Positions 17,708-26,429 of a stretch of 64,000 nucleotides of DNA are shown piece after piece (position 1 is the first letter of the stretch; every line of letters starts with the position of its first letter). The DNA is from Leptolyngbya sp. NIES-2104 (GTDB lineage Bacteria > Cyanobacteriota > Cyanobacteriia > Leptolyngbyales > Leptolyngbyaceae), in NCBI RefSeq assembly GCF_001485215.1, contig NZ_BBWW01000001.1, positions 4,898,001 through 4,962,000 of the forward strand, in the 5' to 3' direction. The notes under the pieces are model-generated. The model ran no database searches. It was not told the DNA's origin and saw only the letters and a program-made list of their open reading frames with translations. A program made the translations under genes and the position numbers.

Positions 17708-18603
17708 GCTAAGAGAAATCCTAATCCAAACAGCAATCCATACCAGAAATGTAATTTGACGGCAATTAATCGACACCGTAAAAGTTTATGTGGCTGATCA
17801 TACTGTGAACCAATCGTATGACATAACTGTTTCGCAATTGGAAGACTCAGTAGTGATAATAGAGTCCAGAACGGAAACACTTTCAGAATCACAAACAAAA
17901 TCGTCAACGCGTAAAAGCTGCCACAAACCCACGGTAATAATTCAGCCGATCGCTTTGCTCCAAGTCTAACCACCGGAGATTTTTTCCCGATCGCCGCATC
18001 ATCTTTCACTTGATTAAAATGCGAACAAAACAGGACTAAACTCGTTGCAATTCCGACCCCGATCGATGCCGCAAAATTCACATTCGACCAAGCTTGCGTC
18101 TGACTATAATAAGCCGCTCCAAACGCCAAAGGACCAAACGCCACAAAGCACAACAGCTCACCTAACCCTTTGTAGCTCAGTCGAAATGGAGGACCTTGAT
18201 AGACATACCCGATCGCACAACACGCCAGAATCAACCCAATCACCGTAAAATCTCGTTGCCAAAGCGCGATCGACAAAATTCCCGCCAGTCCCGACAACAA
18301 GAAAAAATTCGCAATCCAAAACACAAGCGACTTATTTCCCGTGATATTCACCACCGAATTCGCTTTATTCACATCGACTCCCGTTTCCGAGTCGAACACA
18401 TCATTGCTCAAATTTTCCCACGCCAAAATCAAGATCGCAGACACCAGAAACGTGAAGAAAATCACTGGATTGAGCGATCGAGTTTCCGCGTATGCCACCA
18501 TCGACCCGACCCAAATCGGCATAATCGCCACACTATACATCGGGGGTTTAATCGCGGCGTACCATAATTTCTTTTTAGAAGACTCAACCGATCGCGGGGT
18601 CAT
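17704..18603 (-). CDS. menA: 2-carboxy-1,4-naphthoquinone phytyltransferase (MenA)
   Basis: A 299-aa UbiA-superfamily membrane prenyltransferase that attaches the phytyl chain to dihydroxynaphthoate in phylloquinone synthesis. The first Asp-rich motif is NLSNDVFDSETGVDVNK (about residues 65-81) and the second is near FNQVKDDAAIGKKSP. There are about eight hydrophobic helices. The TGA stop overlaps the GTG start of menC. It is first in the menA-menC-menE operon; menD, menF and menB are not in the window. Confidence 0.94.
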   Translation of the reverse strand: MTPRSVESSKKKLWYAAIKPPMYSVAIMPIWVGSMVAYAETRSLNPVIFFTFLVSAILILAWENLSNDVFDSETGVDVNKANSVVNITGNKSLVFWIANFFLLSGLAGILSIALWQRDFTVIGLILACCAIGYVYQGPPFRLSYKGLGELLCFVAFGPLAFGAAYYSQTQAWSNVNFAASIGVGIATSLVLFCSHFNQVKDDAAIGKKSPVVRLGAKRSAELLPWVCGSFYALTILFVILKVFPFWTLLSLLSLPIAKQLCHTIGSQYDQPHKLLRCRLIAVKLHFWYGLLFGLGFLLA

Positions 18604-18706
18604 CCAACTCGCTCCAACTGAAACACTGACGAACGCTCAGATTTCAGTGTCTCATTCGAGTTTGAGCAAAATTGCGATCGGTTATAGAAACGTTACAGAT
18701 TCTGAC

Positions 18707-19438
18707 CTACTGATAATTCACAATCCGCGCAAATCCTTTTGGATCAAGACTTGCGCCGCCCACTAATGCACCATCGATTTCCGGCTGCGCCATGATTTCA
18801 TCCACGTTCTCAGGCTTCACCGAACCGCCATACTGAATCGTTACATTCGGATTCGTTAACTTGCTGCGAATCAAACCGATCACGCGATTTGCCTCGATCG
18901 ATTCACACGTATCGCCTGTCCCGATCGCCCAAATCGGCTCATAAGCAATGACTAAATTCTCTTGGTCAACGCCTGCTAAACCCTTCTCTAACTGCTCAAA
19001 AATGACGGCTTCCGTTTCACCCGCATCCCGCTGCGCTTTACTTTCACCCACACAGAGAATCGGCTTCAATCCGGCTTTCTGAGCCGCTTTCAGGCGTAAA
19101 TTGACCGTTTCATCCGTTTCACCGAAAAACTGTCGCCGTTCACTGTGTCCAATCACCACATAGCGCACGCTCAATTCCACCAGCATCGATGCAGAAATTT
19201 CGCCAGTAAATGCCCCTGATTCCGCCCAGTGAACATTCTGCGCCCCGACCTGAATCCGGCTTCCGTGCAAATTCTCTGACAACACTGCTAAATCGGTAAA
19301 CGGCACACACAGCAAAATCTCTCGATCGTCCGGTGTCTCCTCCAACAGAGGCATAAATCCTTGCAAAAACTCCAGCGTTTCTGCCTGAGTTTTAAACATT
19401 TTCCAATTGCCAGCAATGATAATTTTTCGCACGGTCAC
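18707..19438 (-). CDS. tpiA: Triosephosphate isomerase
   Basis: A 243-aa TIM-barrel enzyme interconverting dihydroxyacetone phosphate and glyceraldehyde 3-phosphate in glycolysis and the Calvin cycle. It shows the substrate-binding GNWKMFKT (Asn and Lys near residues 10-12), GHSERR with the electrophilic His, the catalytic Glu in [11 protein letters not shown] and the phosphate-binding [10 protein letters not shown] and GALVGGAS. Length is normal. It lies upstream of menA on the same strand with a 100-bp gap. Confidence 0.98.
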   Translation of the reverse strand: MTVRKIIIAGNWKMFKTQAETLEFLQGFMPLLEETPDDREILLCVPFTDLAVLSENLHGSRIQVGAQNVHWAESGAFTGEISASMLVELSVRYVVIGHSERRQFFGETDETVNLRLKAAQKAGLKPILCVGESKAQRDAGETEAVIFEQLEKGLAGVDQENLVIAYEPIWAIGTGDTCESIEANRVIGLIRSKLTNPNVTIQYGGSVKPENVDEIMAQPEIDGALVGGASLDPKGFARIVNYQ

Positions 19439-19506
19439 TTAGCTTCAAACGGATAAATTGCATTCTCCAGTCTACGGCTTTGCGGGACAGTTTCGCGCAA
19501 CCAAAG

Positions 19507-19537
19507 AATCGGAAGCCGTTCATTTTTGCTTCCGATT
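19507..19537 (-). terminator. Terminator-like hairpin after the lectin/Calx-beta gene
   Basis: AATCGGAAGC (19507-19516) pairs perfectly with GCTTCCGATT (19528-19537), ten bp after the stop at 19547. The following minus-strand bases (CTTTGG) give only a weak U-tract. Confidence 0.5.
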
Positions 19538-19546
19538 CACTGAATT

Positions 19547-21817
19547 CTAGAGCGCTAACGCTTTCGGACGAATCCGAATCTGCCACCCCGTATCAACCGT
19601 TGGAGTCGCTTCGCCTGCGGTAATCTCCGTACCATCGACTAACCAGATCGCATCTCCACCATTCACCCGATTCCGCCAAATCAGATCGGCTTTGTTATCG
19701 CGATTCGTGTCTCGTGCTGCGACGATTTCCCAGTTCACGTCGGCAACCGTCGGAATCAGCGCGCCAGTCGAAACTGTTGCACCATCCAGCAGCCAGATTG
19801 CATTTTCGCCCGATGTCCGATGCCGCCAGACAATATCGGCTTTTCCGTCTGCATTAAAGTCACAAACATCCGCAATCTGCCAGTTTGCATCTGGAGCCGA
19901 CAGTAATCCTCCACCTGCAACCGTCGCACCGTCCATTAGCCAGACGACGGTTTGTCCAGAATTTCGCTGCCTCCAGATAATGTCCGCTTTACCGTCTCCG
20001 CTGGTATCGCGTGCCGCTACGAATTCCCAGTTTGGATCAGCCAGCGGAACGAGTGCACGTCCTTCACTCACGGTGCTGCCATTCATCAACCAAACAACAG
20101 AGCCACCAGAGTTAGAATTCCGCCATGCGACATCGGCTTTTCCGTCATTGTTGAAGTCTGCAAAATCAGAGATTTGCCAATCGGTCGAAACGACACCAAT
20201 CGATCGTCCATCGATCACATTAAAGCTGTTCATCAACCAAACGACGTTATCACCCGATAAGCGATTTCTCCAGAAGATGTCAGCGGTTCCGTCATTGTTG
20301 AAGTCACGTGATCCAATCACTTGCCAGTTGGTATCTGCTACGGACGCAATGCTTTCGCCTCTCAAGACATTTTTGCCATCCATCAGCCAGAGCGAGTTAC
20401 CTCCTGTGATGGAATTGCGCCAGAGCAAATCAGTTTTACCATCTGCGTTGAAATCGCGAGTGGAGACAATTTCCCAACCAGGATCGGTCGCTCCCGGAGC
20501 ACTCCCATCTACCACCTTGGTGCCATCAATCAGCCAAATCGCGGTTTCATTTGAATTGACGTTTCGCCAGGGAATATCGACTTTGTTGTCGCCATTGAAA
20601 TCAGGAATGGCACAATCGTTGTCGCTCATTCGGGTCAGCAAAACGTTTTTCGTTGAATTCTGAGGACTACGATCGGCATTTGTCGGAGTTCCAAGGCGAA
20701 TCTCGATCGTTTTATCGCTCACGGTCGGAGAGTTAATTAGTCCAGTCAGTGTGACGCTGCCTGTAGTTTGTCCAGGTGCGATCGTAATTGAGCCTGGAAT
20801 GTTGTAATCCGTTCCCCGAAGTGCCGTGCCCGTAAATTCCAGCGGAATCGTGACTGTTTGCGTGGTGGCGACATCGATCGTAGCTGTCACCTCAAACGTT
20901 CCCGTCGGCTTGATGACCCGCGTCGTTGAAGGAAATTCAACCAGCGGTCTGTACGGTCCGTCAAACGTGTTGATTTGCAGATTGTTGAGTTCGTGGAAGT
21001 TGGTGGAACCTCCGGTCGATGCTGCAAATCCAAACTTGAAGGTACCGGGTAAAGCTCCGTTGGTGGTCGTCACATTGAAATCTGAAATGACTCGCTCGTT
21101 CGAGGTCAGGGTGCCATCGCCGTTGAGATCGAATGAAACCGAGAGCAAGCCCGTATTAGATAAATCAACACCAACTCGCCGACGTGCTTCAGGGCGAGTC
21201 GTACTGGTTGAATCGATCGTAGCTCCGCCAGGAAGTCTGCCTGTGGTCGTGATGAATGGATAGTTTAATCCTTCTCGACCGCGAACGGTAATCGATTGAG
21301 GCACACGATCGGCACTGGCAATTCCACCTGATCCATATCGATTAACAGCGAAGTTGCCAAATTCATCGAAGCCAATACCCAAGTAACCTCCGACGATTCC
21401 TGGTCCGACTTCTCCCGGAGTAGAATTCGAGGAATATCCCAAACTGCCACCCACGCCGCCAGCCGTTGTAGGATTGGCGCTACCGTCGATTAGAAAGAAG
21501 CTAATTCCATCTGCTCCAGGACTACTGCCACCATAGGAATAAAGATCGAACTGGACGGAAAGACCCGATGCAGAGTTGAGGGGTTTGTCATAGATGACAA
21601 AGGAGCCTTGATTCTGAGTGTTGTTGGTGAGTCGGAGTGCACCATTACCAGGGGTATCTGTACCGCCGCCAGGGAGTCCACGAAATGAGGCGGAACTGCT
21701 ACCGCGAGCAGTCAGAATCGGAGGAAGTGCAGTCGATCGACTGGTGCCAAAAATCCAATTGAATTGTTCGACATCTGCATTCCTAAAAGATTCAGTTAAA
21801 ATCCGTTCTTGTACCAT
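19547..21817 (-). CDS. Lectin / Calx-beta / seven-repeat FG-GAP-like protein
   Basis: A 756-aa protein in three parts. Residues 1 to about 285 form an L-type lectin-like beta-sandwich (GSFVIYDKPLNSASGLSVQF, GADGISFFLIDG, GYLGIGFDEFGNFAV). About 290-405 is a Calx-beta domain ending in TRMSDND. From about 405 to the end are seven repeats of about 50 residues, each with a DxNxDGxxD calcium loop followed by WRN...WLMDG. Seven blades suggest a complete propeller. There is no Sec signal, so export by a type I system or an unusual route is inferred. It is probably a surface or adhesion protein. No secretion genes are adjacent. Confidence 0.85.
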   Translation of the reverse strand: MVQERILTESFRNADVEQFNWIFGTSRSTALPPILTARGSSSASFRGLPGGGTDTPGNGALRLTNNTQNQGSFVIYDKPLNSASGLSVQFDLYSYGGSSPGADGISFFLIDGSANPTTAGGVGGSLGYSSNSTPGEVGPGIVGGYLGIGFDEFGNFAVNRYGSGGIASADRVPQSITVRGREGLNYPFITTTGRLPGGATIDSTSTTRPEARRRVGVDLSNTGLLSVSFDLNGDGTLTSNERVISDFNVTTTNGALPGTFKFGFAASTGGSTNFHELNNLQINTFDGPYRPLVEFPSTTRVIKPTGTFEVTATIDVATTQTVTIPLEFTGTALRGTDYNIPGSITIAPGQTTGSVTLTGLINSPTVSDKTIEIRLGTPTNADRSPQNSTKNVLLTRMSDNDCAIPDFNGDNKVDIPWRNVNSNETAIWLIDGTKVVDGSAPGATDPGWEIVSTRDFNADGKTDLLWRNSITGGNSLWLMDGKNVLRGESIASVADTNWQVIGSRDFNNDGTADIFWRNRLSGDNVVWLMNSFNVIDGRSIGVVSTDWQISDFADFNNDGKADVAWRNSNSGGSVVWLMNGSTVSEGRALVPLADPNWEFVAARDTSGDGKADIIWRQRNSGQTVVWLMDGATVAGGGLLSAPDANWQIADVCDFNADGKADIVWRHRTSGENAIWLLDGATVSTGALIPTVADVNWEIVAARDTNRDNKADLIWRNRVNGGDAIWLVDGTEITAGEATPTVDTGWQIRIRPKALAL

Positions 21818-22200
21818 GATTTACTCAGAGCAAAAAGTTTCGTACCCTTTCTAATTACCATTCTTGTTGACTTTGCTCTACCGGGTTCCGTGAAAACCGC
21901 GTTGAATTTTCAAACAATCCATGCAGATGTAAGTATCACTTCATACACGCTTCACAGAGTCGAGAAATTCCCGAAACTGTGCTGCAAAATATGGATGATT
22001 CAGGTTTGAGAGAATAGACTGGATTCTGCTCTCAAAAGAATTTTAAGTACTACGGTATAAATCGCAGCACTGCTAAAAAATATCAAGCTAAACCAGTGAT
22101 GTAGTTTCAAGAAAATATAGAGCCTTACTTATTCCTACTATTTTGATTCGCTAAAACTGCAACGTTTTCTTAATACAAAAACCATCAATTTTACGATCGA
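21818..22200. other. Gene-free spacer upstream of the lectin/Calx-beta gene
   Basis: This 383-bp AT-rich stretch lies between the starts and ends of two minus-strand genes. It must hold the promoter of the lectin gene. I found no open frame, RNA or repeat in it, and no convincing -35/-10 pair. Confidence 0.5.
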
Positions 22201-23001
22201 TCATCCCCCGATCGCCATTGCCAATTTAACCGCTTCCATGCTGACCGTTTGATAAACCAATTTCAGCGTTTCCATCGCAACTTGGTTCGCAGGCGGTTCT
22301 ACTTTGATGGGAAGTGCTCCGAGTACATCGAGCACCGTTTCACTACTGGGTGGCGGCGTAATCACAATGAGCGAAGGTTCGAGTTGCTCAGTGTAAATCC
22401 AGAATTGATCAGGATTGAGCGGTGTTGCAGGACGAACGATCGCACTTGTTGCAGTCGGTTCTTCTCCTGAGCTGCGAATTTGTCTCAGAGCATTGATGAT
22501 TTCGTCTTTAGTGCGTCCACGCAGTTGAAAGATCACGAACGGATCTTCTCCGAATTGATCACCCAAAAGATAGTAAACAGCCCCGATGTGTTTACAAGGA
22601 TTGGCTGGATCGGGACAACTACAGCGGCTATGAATGCTCGATTTGTCGAAGGGAAATAGGCTGAGTCCATTCGCGGTGAAGACATCTTGAATGTTTTGTG
22701 GCATTTCGCCTGCAAGCAGTTTGGCAGAAAAGATGGCTCGTTCTGCCATTGTTTCAATCACATAGCTCCATTCTTCATCGGTAAAGCGATCGAGCGAAAA
22801 GGTCACTTCATAAGGTTCAGGTGCCGTTCCTTGCACTTTCGCAGTTACTTTTGCACCTTTGAACTCGATGCTTAATACATTTCCTTGACGCGCATAGTTT
22901 CGCGCTCGTGCTAACCGCTGTGTGAATCCAATGCGTTCTAGAACTTCGATCCATTGTTCGACCCACCATTCGCGACTCGGTTGAGCATAAGCATCACTCA
23001 T
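22201..23001 (-). CDS. SWIM zinc-finger protein paired with a SNF2 helicase
   Basis: The 266-aa protein contains a SWIM motif: CSC then CKH in HSRCSCPDPANPCKHIGAV (CxCx(n)CxH), near residues 140-155. SWIM domains bind DNA or protein. I chose the ATG at 23001 (MSDAYAQPSREWWVEQW), four bp after the helicase stop, over an in-frame TTG at 23016. The rest of the chain is mixed alpha/beta with a conserved N-terminal region (VTFSLDRFTDEEWSYVIE). In many bacteria SWIM proteins are encoded next to a SNF2 ATPase, and the two probably form one machine. Confidence 0.9.
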   Translation of the reverse strand: MSDAYAQPSREWWVEQWIEVLERIGFTQRLARARNYARQGNVLSIEFKGAKVTAKVQGTAPEPYEVTFSLDRFTDEEWSYVIETMAERAIFSAKLLAGEMPQNIQDVFTANGLSLFPFDKSSIHSRCSCPDPANPCKHIGAVYYLLGDQFGEDPFVIFQLRGRTKDEIINALRQIRSSGEEPTATSAIVRPATPLNPDQFWIYTEQLEPSLIVITPPPSSETVLDVLGALPIKVEPPANQVAMETLKLVYQTVSMEAVKLAMAIGG

Positions 23002-23005
23002 CGGT

Positions 23006-26000
23006 TTAGTCCTCAATCACTGCACTACGATCGAGCAAGAGCAAATCTCTTAACTGATCGGTATTCAAGTCTGTTAGCCAGTTTTCACCTGTCCCGACCA
23101 CTTGTTCTGCTAATGCTTTTTTGCTCTCGATCATGTCGTGAATTCGTTCTTCTAAGGTTCCGGTACAGACGAATTTGTGCACTTGAACATTGCGCTGCTG
23201 ACCAATGCGGAAAACGCGATCGGTTGCTTGATTTTCAACCGCTGGATTCCACCACCGATCGTAGTGAAACACATGATTCGCACGAGTAAGGTTTAATCCA
23301 ACTCCGCCCGCTTTGAGTGACAGAATAAAAATTCTCGGAGCTTGCGGATCGTTTTGGAATCGATCGATCATTTCTTCGCGCTGTTTCTTCGGTGTGCTGC
23401 CATAAAGGAAAAGCGTTTCCCGTCCTAATTGTTGTTCCAAATGCGGTTTGAGCAGCTTACCCCACTCTGCAAATTGCGTGAAAATCAAAGCGCGATCGCC
23501 TTCTGAAACGGCTTCTTCTAACATTTCTTCAAGTCGTTGCAGTTTCACCGATCGATTAGATGGAATTGTTTCTTCTTTGTTAAATAATGCGGGATGATTG
23601 CAAATTTGTTTGAGCTTCGTGAGCAATGCAAGAATGATTCCTTTACGCTGAATGCCTTCTGCGGCTTCGATTTGGGCGAGAGATTGATCCACGATCGCTT
23701 GATACAATGCGGCTTGCTCAGCAGAAAGTCCACAGTAAACGGGCATTTCTTGCTTTTCGGGCAGATCTTGAATGATAGAGCGATCTGTTTTCAATCGGCG
23801 CAGAATGAACGGTTGGGTTAGAGATCGTAATGTTTGCAGCGAAGTAGTATCACCGTAACGCTCGATCGGAATCGCGAATCGTCTCTGGAAAAAGTTCTTC
23901 TGTCCTAAATAACCTGGATTGAGAAAATCGAGAATTGACCATAGTTCAGTTAACCGATTTTCGACAGGGGTTCCAGTCAGTGCAATTTTGAATTCTGCTT
24001 CTAATTCTCGAACAGCTTGGGATTGTTTAGCTTCTGAATTTTTGATGTTCTGTGCTTCGTCTAGTGCGATACCTTGCCAGCTAACAGAGGTAAGGGTTTT
24101 AACATCACGTTGAACAAGTGGATAGCTGGTGAGAACTAAACCGCAATTCGCGATCGCAGTTTGAAACGCTTTTCCCTGCAATCGTTTATCACCATGATGT
24201 ATCAATACTTTAAGTGTTGGTGTAAACTTTTTAACTTCTCGCTCCCAATTGCCTAGAACTGAAGTTGGACAAACAAGAAGCGTTGGTTTCTCTAAAAGCT
24301 TTTGTTCTTTTAAATACATCAAGAATGCGAGAAATTGCGGAGTTTTTCCCAGTCCCATATCGTCCGCTAAACACGCTCCAAGCCCCCATTTTTCTAGAAA
24401 TGCTAACCATGAAACGCCGCGTAATTGATATGGTCTGAGTTCGCCCTGAAACGCTTTGGGTGTTTTGATTTCTTCTGGTGTTCCAGTTCCGGTCAGTGTT
24501 GTAACTAACTCTTGTAGTGCGCCTGATGCCTCAAAGCTGACCACCGGAAGTTTCTCGATCGTTTGTGTATCCCCGGTACTAATCCGCAACGCATCTTCAA
24601 GCGATAGTGTTGTTTGATCTTTTCTCGCTGCAAAAAACGATTGCGCCGATCGAATATCGGATTGCCGCAGTTCGACCCATTCGCCGTTAATTTCAACTAA
24701 AGGTGAATTCTTAGCAACTAAGCGATCGAATTCTTTTTTACTGAGACTCTGACCGCCGATCGACAATTCCCATTCAAAATTCAATAGACTCTGCAATCCG
24801 AGCTTGCCCTTCTTCTGTTTAGTTGGCGTGGATGCTTTGATTCGCAAGCCTAATCGATTCGCCAGTCCGCCCCGATTTGCCAAACTCGGCGGCAGAAGTA
24901 CCCCAATTCCACTATCTTGCAAGCGCCAAACCACATTCATCAGAAAGTCATAAGCCTGAGTGGGATCGAGTAAACAGGCTTGCGGTCGGGCTTCTTGCAG
25001 ACTGGGTTCAATCAATGGATAAAGGCGCGATGCTAGTCCCAATCCCATCAATAATGTTTCTTGAGGTCGATCGATGATTCGTCCCTCGTGGTGCAATTGC
25101 TCAACAGCATTCCGCCAAATCATCGGAGCATTGATCGTGAACTCTGGATCATCGATCGCTTGCAATAAGTATTCAATCTTCCAGCTTTGGTAACTTTCAG
25201 CAGGTGGAATTAACTTCAAACAAGCTCGAAATTGTGCCTGACTTTTTTGCAGCGGTGCTTTCCAATTTGATAACGAGATCGACAACGTTTTCGAGTCGGT
25301 TTCATTCAACGTTGATGATTTCGTTCCGAGTCCTTGTATCCAGGTTTGCAGCAGGGATTGCGATCGCGGTAACGTGACTGATTTGCGAACTTGAGAATCA
25401 ATCAATTGATTGAGAAAATCATTCAGCAGATCTTGAGGCTCGATCGGCAAATCAAGCGCAAATTCTTCGCCATTCTGATACAACCGACAAACTGAAGGCA
25501 TTTGACGCACAAAATGACGCAATCGAGTTTGATCGGTTGAGCTGTCTAAGAGCGCTTCCCACTGAGCAAGATTAGGGAGAAACTTCGATCGAGCTAACAA
25601 ATCCAACGCCCATCGCGCCCCATGTGACCAAAACCGCAAATCGCCGCCCATGAACGAATCATCGCCCAAAGCACCCAGCGGCAACGAGTTTAGAAATTCA
25701 AATGCTTCAGAAGGATTGAGCCAAAGCCCTTCCACCTTCCACGGATACAGCACCCATTCGGAAATCGGAGTTGCAGATAACTGGGGCGCTTCTCCGTCGA
25801 TCGGTAACGCCAAAACTCGTGTCGTCGAATTCTCCAGCGTCGATGTGCTTTTTCGTCCCCGTTTTGGAGCTTCAGACTTCAATCCTGGCAATTTCAGCCC
25901 CAACGGTTCTAGAAATGCGAGAAGTTCCGTTTGATTCATCGCGTAGGGATGAAGCGGAACCGCTGGAGAAGCAGAGATCGATTCCAATCTGCGCCACATT

Positions 26001-26074
26001 TCTCCCCACAAAAACAAGCCGCCATTCTGCGACTCTGCTGCTTGCGCGAACCATCCACCGTGTAAAACTGCCAT
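23006..26074 (-). CDS. SNF2-family DEAD/DEAH-box ATPase
   Basis: A 1022-aa protein with a long N-terminal region (about 1-540; SNF2-associated DUF3670-like) and a C-terminal SWI2/SNF2 ATPase. Motifs are DDMGLGKTPQFLAFL (Walker A), LLVCPTSVLGNW (Ia), LDEAQNIKN (II; DEAQ), ALTGTPVENRL (III), LSLKAGGVGLNLT (V) and QATDRVFRIGQ (VI). It translocates on duplex DNA in related systems; here a role in DNA repair, transcription recycling or defence cannot be separated. It is translated with the SWIM gene. The start at 26074 begins MAVLHGGWFAQAAE. Confidence 0.95.
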   Translation of the reverse strand: MAVLHGGWFAQAAESQNGGLFLWGEMWRRLESISASPAVPLHPYAMNQTELLAFLEPLGLKLPGLKSEAPKRGRKSTSTLENSTTRVLALPIDGEAPQLSATPISEWVLYPWKVEGLWLNPSEAFEFLNSLPLGALGDDSFMGGDLRFWSHGARWALDLLARSKFLPNLAQWEALLDSSTDQTRLRHFVRQMPSVCRLYQNGEEFALDLPIEPQDLLNDFLNQLIDSQVRKSVTLPRSQSLLQTWIQGLGTKSSTLNETDSKTLSISLSNWKAPLQKSQAQFRACLKLIPPAESYQSWKIEYLLQAIDDPEFTINAPMIWRNAVEQLHHEGRIIDRPQETLLMGLGLASRLYPLIEPSLQEARPQACLLDPTQAYDFLMNVVWRLQDSGIGVLLPPSLANRGGLANRLGLRIKASTPTKQKKGKLGLQSLLNFEWELSIGGQSLSKKEFDRLVAKNSPLVEINGEWVELRQSDIRSAQSFFAARKDQTTLSLEDALRISTGDTQTIEKLPVVSFEASGALQELVTTLTGTGTPEEIKTPKAFQGELRPYQLRGVSWLAFLEKWGLGACLADDMGLGKTPQFLAFLMYLKEQKLLEKPTLLVCPTSVLGNWEREVKKFTPTLKVLIHHGDKRLQGKAFQTAIANCGLVLTSYPLVQRDVKTLTSVSWQGIALDEAQNIKNSEAKQSQAVRELEAEFKIALTGTPVENRLTELWSILDFLNPGYLGQKNFFQRRFAIPIERYGDTTSLQTLRSLTQPFILRRLKTDRSIIQDLPEKQEMPVYCGLSAEQAALYQAIVDQSLAQIEAAEGIQRKGIILALLTKLKQICNHPALFNKEETIPSNRSVKLQRLEEMLEEAVSEGDRALIFTQFAEWGKLLKPHLEQQLGRETLFLYGSTPKKQREEMIDRFQNDPQAPRIFILSLKAGGVGLNLTRANHVFHYDRWWNPAVENQATDRVFRIGQQRNVQVHKFVCTGTLEERIHDMIESKKALAEQVVGTGENWLTDLNTDQLRDLLLLDRSAVIED

Positions 26075-26429
26075 GCCAATCTACTCGAATAAAAGCAAAT
26101 CTATCCAATTTTGGGCAAGCCACCTCTGATCTTCTGAGAAGTTGAATGATCTCGACCCAAATTTCTGTAAAACTTAATCCCACCGATCGCGCTTTTGATA
26201 ACGCGAATTGAACAATCTTTCTAATTCGTGAAGCAACGTAACAAGCTGTATAAATCCTGCCGATTCATTTCATTCTATCGCGATCGCTCAAAGGATGATT
26301 TCCCTAGTCTCTCTGAGATTTCACGCCTTTTGTACTCTTCGAGTTCTAGAAATAAAAAAGCAGCAAAAAGTATATCAGTGCTACGATTGCAAGAAGCAGA
26401 AACAAAGAGAAGAAAGGAAAATATACTTC
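26075..26429. promoter_or_regulatory. Divergent promoter region between SNF2 gene and pnp
   Basis: This 355-bp spacer separates divergent genes. TATAAA at 26249-26254 could be a -10 for pnp without a good -35. The sequence just before pnp is A-rich with AGAAAGGAAA at 26411-26420 as ribosome-binding site. No other element was recognised. A long leader is plausible because pnp is autoregulated in other bacteria (inference). Confidence 0.4.

Noticed and set aside
19692-20663. Long 323-codon + strand frame
   Set aside because: Antisense shadow of the repeated FG-GAP-like coding region; its composition follows the repeats.
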